A DNA stretch of 64,000 bases from Conchocele bisecta. Taxonomy: Eukaryota > Mollusca > Bivalvia > Lucinida > Thyasiridae. Shown here piece by piece: positions 57,370 to 64,000 of this stretch (its first letter is position 1; every line of letters begins with the position of its first letter). The stretch is taken from assembly GCA_029237695.1 (NCBI GenBank), contig CM055275.1, positions 8,940,899-9,004,898 on the forward strand. Direction: 5' to 3'. The notes beneath the pieces were generated by a model. The model was not told the DNA's origin, did no database searches, and saw only the letters and a program-made list of their open reading frames with translations. A program made the position numbers and the translations under genes.

Positions 57370-57659
57370 CTGTTAAGATACACGTTTGATTAACCCTTAC
57401 ACTGCTGAATTAAATGTTGTCTACTGTTTGTTTTATTTTTCATTTTCCTAATCGAAAACATGGTTTTCCAGGACTTTAGAATCATTTCCAATGGCAATGA
57501 TTCTAAAGTGCTGTCAAACCTTATTTTCATTGTGAATAAAGGCAACACATTATACAACAGCAGGCGACATTTTTTTAGTTTCCCGAATGTTTATATGGAG
57601 GTAGTACATGTACTACACGCTGTTTTAAAGTCACTCATTTTATTAAATTTTCGACCACA

Positions 57660-57986
57660 TGGACAAACATTTCAATGTTACTTCACTTGCTGAGTTATTT
57701 CAGGTGGAGAACATTGAAGGTTTGCTGAGCTTTCTCCACGAAACCAGCTTGTATCGGAAGATCTGATTTTTTATCATTTTATACAAGTTTCTAATTTCTA
57801 TAATTTTATAATTCTATACATGTTGTTCATTTATATTGTTCATCATATCAATATTTTTACCCTGATCATCTGATTGTCTACCACATCTAACATTCTATTT
57901 TACTATTATTTGTATTCTTCATCTACATTGCTTGGCCCTAAATGTTACTATTTTGTGTTGATGAGCCGTAAATCACCATTCCATTC
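57660..57986 (+). mobile_element. LINE 3' fragment L24
   Basis: The end of the zinc-like region (CACTTGCTGAGTTATTTCAG), 3' UTR and a diverged 3' end (GATGAGCCGTAAATCACCATTCC). It is older than most copies. Confidence 0.75.
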
Positions 57987-58150
57987 GACCACATGGTCTT
58001 TAACAAAATAGTGTGAAACCGTATTGAGTCCTATGTTACGTCCATATTGTGGAAGTACTAGTAACCCGGATGTTTACTGCTACAATATGGACGTCACATA
58101 GGACTGCCAATACAGTTTCACACTATTTTGATAAAGACCATGTGGTCGAA
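57984..58150. repeat. Foldback MITE
   Basis: Arms of about 69 bp at 57,984-58,052 and 58,082-58,150 are inverted copies (TTCGACCACATGGTCTTTA at each end). The single-copy loop is about 29 bp. Confidence 0.8.
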
Positions 58151-58192
58151 CATTGTATACAAAGAGTGACTTTAAAACAATGTGTATATATA

Positions 58193-59771
58193 TACTGAGC
58201 AAAACTAGAAACGTCCCTCCATGTTTAAGGAAAGATTCATCAAATACCAAAAGGATTACTTTTAAAAATCAAAATGGAAAAACAAGTTCATTCATTTCTG
58301 TATCAAAGCCAATAAATTGCATTTGGATATCTTGTTAAATATTCGAGAGATAACCGGCCAAGGGCGGTAGGGGTCAAAATCAAAAATCACAAAAACTCAG
58401 AAATGTGTTACTTAATGTTTAGAGATGGAATTTCAATAAGTAATGTGGCAAATTCAGTAAATCTCGTTAGTACCGAGTGTGGCCACCATTTGCATGAATG
58501 CATGCAATGATCCTACGCCGCATCGACGTGACGTAACGCAATACCAGTGCGTTGGGCAAATTCCTCCATTCCCGTTGTAACGCCCGTGTAAGATCGCGAA
58601 CATTGTCAATCTGATGGTTAGCTCGTGCTTTGCGGCCCAGCTCATCCCATATGTGCTCAATGGGATTGAGATCCGGGGAGACCGCGGGCCATGGCATGAC
58701 GTCGACGTTGTTTTGCTGTAAGTATTGAGTGGTGACCCTGGCTACGTGAGGGCGGGCATTGTCGTGCATCAATGTCACACCAGGACCATGCTGACGGATA
58801 AATGGTAAGGCATGTGCATTTAGCACATCTGCAACATAACGTTGTGCATTGATGTTGCCCTGTACAACAACCAAATCTGTCTTCCGGTTTCCCATGATCC
58901 CACCCCAGACCATTACGCTCCCTCCCCCAAACCTGTTCTTCTCAACAATGCAATAATCGGTGAATCTTTCATTTTTACGCCTGTATACCCGTAATCTTCC
59001 GTCAGCATGACTAACTGTGAACCGAGATTCATCGGTGAACAAAACTCGGTTCCAGTCAGCCCTTCTCCAGTTCAGATGACGTCGCGCCCATAACAGTCTG
59101 GCAGCACGGTGACGTTGTGTCATTATCTGACCAGTGTACGGGCGGCGTGCCCGGATTGGTTGGGCGTTACGACGTAACCGGTTGCGAATGGTCTGCCCTG
59201 AGACACCGTATCGCCTAGCAGTGACTGTGGCTGCCAATCGACGTTGACGTAAGTGCGTCAACGTAATGTAACGATCGGCTCTAGCCGTCATTACACGAGG
59301 CCTACCAGATCGCTGCCGGTCGTGAACAGCCCCAGTCTGCTGGTACCGGGCTGCAAGACGATCAATCGTCTTCCGACAGCAACCAAACCGAGGCGCGACC
59401 GCCCTGGCGGCCATCCCACCCGCAAGCATCCCAATTGCCTGATTTCGCTCGTTTTCGGAATGCCGTGGCATATCGAAAACAGTGAAAAATTAAAAAAGTT
59501 TTTTAATTTTCCGAATAGCCCCTATCGCATGAATGGTACGACATGAACTGAATCACCTTATCGATGATAAGTATAGCGTGCACGTGCAAAAAGTGGAAAT
59601 CAACGTTCCGGTCACTGGCCGCTATGTAAACCGTGTGTATCGGCTAAACTCTACACGATCGTATTCTGAACATCGCCACGGTTTAAAATACATGTACTTT
59701 GAACATGTGGTACATACATAGACAGAGCTACACCGGCTATAAAACAGGGACGTTTCTAGTTTTGTTGAGTA
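58193..59771 (-). mobile_element. Tc1-family transposon, copy B (apparently complete)
   Basis: 26 bp inverted ends with TA on each side, 1,579 bp, with an uninterrupted transposase. Nearly the same sequence as copy A. Confidence 0.95.
58467..59471 (-). CDS. Tc1 transposase (intact, 334 aa)
   Basis: A full-length frame of normal size for Tc1. Residues 1-60 form the first HTH (ERNQAIGMLAGGMAARAVAP), followed by a basic GRPR-type linker (RSGRPRV). A second HTH is at about 75-120 (RRYGVSGQTIRNRLRRN). The DD34E core has Asp in LFTDESRF, Asp in LMHDNARPH and Glu in DLNPIEHIWDEL, plus the GGGSVMVWGG motif. It would bind its own terminal repeats and insert at TA. The start MPRHSENERN matches the MPRLSENERN start of copies A and C. 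It is intact by inspection; activity is not shown. Confidence 0.95.
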   Translation of the reverse strand: MPRHSENERNQAIGMLAGGMAARAVAPRFGCCRKTIDRLAARYQQTGAVHDRQRSGRPRVMTARADRYITLTHLRQRRLAATVTARRYGVSGQTIRNRLRRNAQPIRARRPYTGQIMTQRHRAARLLWARRHLNWRRADWNRVLFTDESRFTVSHADGRLRVYRRKNERFTDYCIVEKNRFGGGSVMVWGGIMGNRKTDLVVVQGNINAQRYVADVLNAHALPFIRQHGPGVTLMHDNARPHVARVTTQYLQQNNVDVMPWPAVSPDLNPIEHIWDELGRKARANHQIDNVRDLTRALQREWRNLPNALVLRYVTSMRRRIIACIHANGGHTRY

Positions 59772-60069
59772 TATATATAACTTTTCATTTAAAATCACGT
59801 GTCTCAAATCATAAGAATAATATATATATATAAGAATAATATATATTATTCTTATAAATATATATATTATTCTTATATATATATTATTCTTATAAATTGA
59901 GAAATGTCCATGCACGTGATTGGCCAGATCCTGGACACTTGATATTAAATGAAAAGCTATATTGGCCTGAGAAAAGAATATCAAATAGTTATATTGACAT
60001 AGGGGCTGAGATTCCGATCTTAAACGTGCGAAAATTATAATGGCCAAACTGATTCGTGACGTATCAAAC
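59772..60069. repeat. AT-rich hairpin MITE
   Basis: CTTTTCATTTAA at 59,781 and TTAAATGAAAAG at about 59,945 are inverted ends around several copies of ATATATTATTCTTATA, which pair with each other. No gene. Confidence 0.55.
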
Positions 60070-60478
60070 ATTTCAAGTAATCACATTTCGTGTTACGAAC
60101 CATCATCGTACTTTAAATACCAACAAGTGGGTGGCAGGTGGGAGCACGCGATGGGTAATTAACGATCGGGGTTCATCCTTACCGGAATCCCGACTGGATA
60201 CCTGGTTTGGCCCTCACATACGTCTTTGGCATTTTGTATGTGACGGTTGAATCTGGTTATACCCCTTTTGTGAGTATTACGATATTCGTAATCCTATTTT
60301 AGGGGAAGGGGCCAAGTGACTTGGTGTGGTATGGACCTGGCACCAGGTCCGGTTATTCTAATTTCAGGGCTGAATATATTTGTTCTTGATGTAAATATTC
60401 CGTTCTGGATTTTGGGATTCCCCCCCCCCCCCCTGTTGATAGGCCGTTAAACACTAATAAACAAACAAACAAACAAAC
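60070..60478 (+). mobile_element. Candidate SINE with LINE-like 3' end
   Basis: Non-coding, ending TGTTGATAGGCCGTTAAACA followed by (CAAA)n. The main LINE ends TGTTGATGGGCCGTTAAGCA, two differences in 20 bp. A possible RNA polymerase III B box (GGGGTTCATCC) lies near 60,167. A SINE mobilised by a related LINE fits; a truncated sister LINE is the alternative. Confidence 0.45.
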
Positions 60479-60519
60479 AAAACTTATCAACAAATATGTC
60501 ATGAATTTTGCATGGGTGC

Positions 60520-60800
60520 AGCATCTAGCAAGTATACTTTGAGGGAGTAATCATTTAATTTTTCCGAAATGCATTATTTCATATAGAACTAACGACTGCA
60601 TATATTTGATGATTAAAAGTATGCAGATTTATTATACTGAATTTATTACATTATCACAGCCAAAATGGCTGTGATAATGTAATAAATGCAGTATAATTAA
60701 AAGTATGCAGAATTATTATAATGTAGTAAATTCAGTATAATAAAAAATAATAAATTTATCCTAAAATTGAAAATTTCCTTGCTAGATAAGTATACTTTGC
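60520..60800. mobile_element. Palindromic MITE, copy 2
   Basis: Matches 32-240, including the palindrome around CAGCCAAAATGGCTG (60,629-60,697), with a partial internal repeat of the GTATAAT region after it. The right end TTGCTAGATAAGTATACTTTG (60,779-60,799) is the inverse of the left end of copy 1. Confidence 0.65.
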
Positions 60801-61001
60801 ATTGTTGGAGAAATAGGCTACTGGCCAATCGCATACATGGAAATGTCTCGAGTTATAATAACCAATTAAATAGCACATATATATAAATCGTTATCATGCT
60901 ACAATAGTGTGCTATTCAATTGTTTATTATAACTCTAGACATATATATATACATGTATATTGCTTGTTGGAAGCGTAACGGGTGTTTCATTGATGGAATG
61001 G

Positions 61002-61076
61002 CGAACAGTGCAGATCATGATCAGACTGTGCGGATGCACAGACTGATCTGGATCTACACTGGTCGCAAAACACATA
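61002..61076. repeat. Short foldback repeat
   Basis: The arms CAGTGCAGATCATGATCAGA and its imperfect inverse pair around a GGAT loop. A half-copy is at about 32,570-32,612 and a related longer form at 28,326-28,496. Confidence 0.65.
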
Positions 61077-61907
61077 CGCCCATTCATCCAGTCACAGTTT
61101 TTATACACTATTAAAGGTACATACCCACTCAGTAGGCAAACAATGTTCTGTATATCAGAGACATAATCGGAGACATTTTCTGTCAAAATAAACATTCATT
61201 CACCATTACCCCACGTATTGTTGGCATTATTATTTATATCAGACGTACATTTTATCTTTTGATGTGCAATGATCATAGTTTGTAATCTGTGGAAAATACT
61301 ATTTTTTCAGGTGACGCATTTAATTAGTATACAAATATCATGCCTCATTTGCATATGAAAATAGCCTAACACCACCGCGAGTCACTATCTGTAAAATAAG
61401 TATTACTGAATTATTGTACATAATTCTCGTTATGTCGAAGTTGACCGGACTGAGCAAAATATATCGACATATCCGAACTTCGAGATAAAAATTCACCAAA
61501 TTTTGCGACCATTCTCGAAAAAATCCGAACAGAATCGCTTCAAAAATACCAACTTTACTTTACTTTACTTTCGGGTTTTCATAAATCGCGCACTTTCTAA
61601 TAACAAAACGCGCATGCGTTGTTACTAAATATATATATATCGCATACGCATGACACAATTTCCGGTGCACAACAATTGTTTTGCTAATCATAGCCAATAC
61701 AGATCAATCAACGCTCGCCGTCTTTTCTAACGATGTTATTATTCAATCGCAAAATGCAAGACCCGCGTTTCGTCCCCAAACCACGACGAACCTAGACTCG
61801 TCGGCCACAAACAAATTCGTCCCAAGTAGAATCAAATCGGCGTTAAGAAATGTCAAGTTCAATTGACTTGATTGCCACACCGTTTATTTCATCCTCATGT
61901 TAAAGTA

Positions 61908-62949
61908 TACTCAACAAAACTAGAAACGTCCCTGTTTTATAGCCGGTGTAGCTCTGTCTATGTATGTACCACATGTTCAAAGTACATGTATTTTAAACCG
62001 TGGCGATGTTCAGAATACGATCGTGTAGAGTTTAGCCGATACACACGGTTTACATAGCGGCCAGTGACCGGAACGTTGATTTCCACTTTTTGCACGTGCA
62101 CGCTATACTTGTCATCGATAAGGTGATTCAGTTCATGTCGTACCATTCATGCGGTAGGGGCTATTCGGAAAATTAAAAAACGTTTTTAATTTTTCACTGT
62201 TTTCGATATGCCACGGCTTTCCGAAAACGAGCGAAATCAGGCAATTGGGATGCTTGCGGGTGGGATGGCCGCCAGGGCGGTCGCGCCTCGGTTTGGTTGC
62301 TGTCGGAAGACGATTGATCGTCTTGCAGCCCGGTACCAGCAGACTGGGGCTGTTCACGACCGGCAGCGACCTGGTAGGCCTCGTGTAACGACGGCTAGAG
62401 CCGATCGTTACATTACGTTGACGCACTTACGTCAACGTCGATTGGCAGCCACAGTCACTGCTATGCGATACGGTGTCTCAGGGCAGACCATTCGCAACCG
62501 GTTACGTCGTAACGCCCAACCAATCCGGGCACGCCGCCCGTACACTGGTCAGATATTGACCCAACGTCACCGTGCTGCCAGACTGTTATGGGCGCGACGT
62601 CATCTGAACTGGAGAAGGGCTGACCGGAACCGAGTTTTGTTCACCGATGCAAATGGTGGCCACACTCGGTACTAACGAGATTTACTGAATTTGCCACATT
62701 ACTTATTGAAATTCCATCTCTAAACATTAAGTAACACATTTCTGAGTTTTTGTGATTTTTGATTTTGACCCCTACCGCCCTTGGCCGGTTATCTCTCGAA
62801 TATTTAACAAGATATCCAAATGCAATTTATTGGCTTTGATACAGAAATGAATGAACTTGTTTTTCCATTTTGATTTTTAAAAGTAACCCTTTTGGTTTTT
62901 GATGAATCTTTCCTTAAACATGGAGGGACGTTTCTAGTTTTGCTCAGTA
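61908..62949 (+). mobile_element. Tc1-family transposon, copy C (deletion derivative)
   Basis: Opposite orientation to A and B, 1,042 bp, with both 26 bp ends and TA flanks kept. About 540 bp of the catalytic core are missing, joined at a 3 bp microhomology (ATG). Confidence 0.93.
62208..62675 (+). CDS. Truncated Tc1 transposase, DNA-binding part only (155 aa)
   Basis: Keeps both HTH units and the first catalytic Asp (LFTD), then jumps in frame to the last eight residues (ANGGHTRY) of the normal protein. The second Asp and the Glu are absent, so it cannot cut DNA. If made, it could still bind the terminal repeats and compete with the intact enzyme of copy B. Frame and start match the intact copy. 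Confidence 0.85.
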   Translation: MPRLSENERNQAIGMLAGGMAARAVAPRFGCCRKTIDRLAARYQQTGAVHDRQRPGRPRVTTARADRYITLTHLRQRRLAATVTAMRYGVSGQTIRNRLRRNAQPIRARRPYTGQILTQRHRAARLLWARRHLNWRRADRNRVLFTDANGGHTRY

Positions 62950-63418
62950 TAATTGGTTAATTATGGTTTAAATGAAGTAATTTAACATGTTTTTGCAACG
63001 TTTAACACAATTTAGCGGCGACGTTTTTGATTTCTATAGACGTGTGACAACTTACCTGAGATAATATCTCGGAATCAGACTTGGCGGTGCCACGCGCTTA
63101 TTTTTCACATCGAGTTATCAGAATACAATTATGATCGAAACATGCTATCGGGACTCGACTTCCACCTCGACATAACCGAAATATCGACATTTCCGATATC
63201 GACTTATCAGGAGTAAAATACATGATATATATAGGGAATTCGGCCGGGATCTCGGACGTATATCGAGATAAGCAGGTATATCGAGATAAGCGACATCGAG
63301 ATATGTATAGCGGGCAGTCGTAAGTTTTAGAACTGGTGGAATAGTGAGACAATTATACACTATTAATTAATTCCTATAAAGAACATTTTGTGCCTACTGA
63401 GTCGGCATGTACCTTTAA

Positions 63419-64000
63419 AAGCTCAAACACTCCGTGTTGTTACATATAACTGACGAGGACGGCGTCATCGCAAGCATAAATCGCGCGACATTACGGATCG
63501 TACTGAAAAGGCCAACCGGTGAAACATTTATACGTACGTACACATATGGACTAACGCTATATCGCCCCTTGCTTATCGGTGAGGGGATACTAACTACTAC
63601 AGGTACAAGGACGGTGTCATCGTAAGCATAAATTGAGTGATATCAGGGATCAAACTGAAAGGGCCAGTGACAGCACATGGCAATGTCCTTTATCCATTAT
63701 TTGGACATTTCTCCCTCATTTGCAGAAAATATCAACGTTTTTCTGGAAATATTTTTCATGAAAAATCTCACATCTTCTCGTGTACAAAATTGCATGGTTT
63801 TCTCAAATATATGGCGAAACGGACCAATCATTATTGGTGCTGTACTCCGCGCCGGCGTAAAATCTTTCACATCGAACTAGGTGCCGGTTTCCTGACGAAT
63901 TCCCATCCAACTACATGCCGACTATGCTGCAGAAACACATTGTCGTCTAGTAACCGGCGCAAGATATTGCGCCGGTTACTATACGAAATATGTGCTACGC
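63419..64000. other. No gene seen; short direct repeat and hairpin
   Basis: A stretch of about 60 bp (GACGGCGTCATCGCAAGCAT) at 63,459 recurs, diverged, at 63,612. A perfect hairpin AGTAACCGGCGCAA/TTGCGCCGGTTACT lies at 63,949-63,980. The short frames lack recognisable domains. Confidence 0.5.

Larger units (their letters stand above)
61111..63418. mobile_element. TTAA-flanked DNA transposon with nested Tc1
   Basis: TTAA (61,111-61,114 and 63,415-63,418) flanks inverted ends: AGGTACATACCCACTCAGTA on the left, and its inverse with few changes on the right (63,381-63,414). Removing Tc1 copy C leaves about 1.27 kb with no transposase, so it is non-autonomous. TTAA duplications are typical of piggyBac and Kolobok. 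Subterminal TATCGAGATAAG-type repeats lie near 63,260-63,305. Confidence 0.75.

Noticed and set aside
57370..57383. ATG at 57,383 as the glycosyltransferase start
   Set aside because: A good splice acceptor (TATCTTAACAG) overlaps it and the frame lacks the membrane anchor expected at a GT31 N-terminus, so this looks like an internal exon.

Overview
This 64 kb window is animal nuclear DNA that is unusually dense in mobile elements. It is most likely from a bivalve mollusc. That is an inference from the mix of elements: Tc1 and MULE transposons, a Ty3/gypsy element, Polinton-like elements, foldback elements of a kind common in bivalve genomes, and a jockey/I-type LINE with RNase H. No rRNA, CRISPR or bacterial-type operon is present. 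The only host-type gene with an open exon is a GT31 (beta-1,3-galactosyltransferase family) exon at 56.5-57.4 kb. Pieces of a NHL-repeat gene, a SAP/SWIM-domain gene and a cysteine-peptidase-like gene are broken or partial.

Layout. 0-1.6 kb: a palindromic MITE and a decayed MULE transposase. 1.6-5.5 kb: LINE 3' fragments and the first copy of a NHL-gene segment; the same segment recurs at 16.5-18.3 kb with the same LINE truncation. 6.5-8.1 kb: Tc1 copy A. 10.2-15.4 kb: the first copy of a virus-like gene cassette on the minus strand, with DNA polymerase B fragment, PC4-like protein, F-box protein and a type I membrane glycoprotein. LINEs cut it at one end and interrupt it at the other. 15.4-20.8 kb: LINE arrays. 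22,807-42,198: a 19.4 kb Polinton/Maverick-like element with about 270 bp terminal inverted repeats beginning AG, a perfect 6 bp target duplication GACACC, an rve integrase at its left end and a second copy of the cassette (glycoprotein, F-box, PC4-like). LINEs, foldbacks and satellite DNA have since invaded it. 45.4-49.4 kb: a Ty3/gypsy element that has lost its RT. 49.6-50.9 kb: the SAP/SWIM pseudogene. 51.3-55.9 kb: the longest LINE copy, with ORF1 and ORF2. 58.2-59.8 kb: Tc1 copy B with an intact transposase. 61.1-63.4 kb: a TTAA-flanked element holding Tc1 copy C, an in-frame deletion derivative.

The main discovery candidate is the Polinton-like family. Two independently decayed copies share one gene order: polymerase B, a PC4-like protein with an acidic tail that may be a single-strand DNA-binding protein, a small F-box protein, and a spliced membrane glycoprotein with a Thr-rich stalk. 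Neither copy is complete or functional, and no capsid genes are visible. The second theme is the LINE: at least 24 pieces, all but one on the plus strand. Many are joined head-to-tail through their (ATTCC)n tails, which suggests that existing tails serve as insertion targets.
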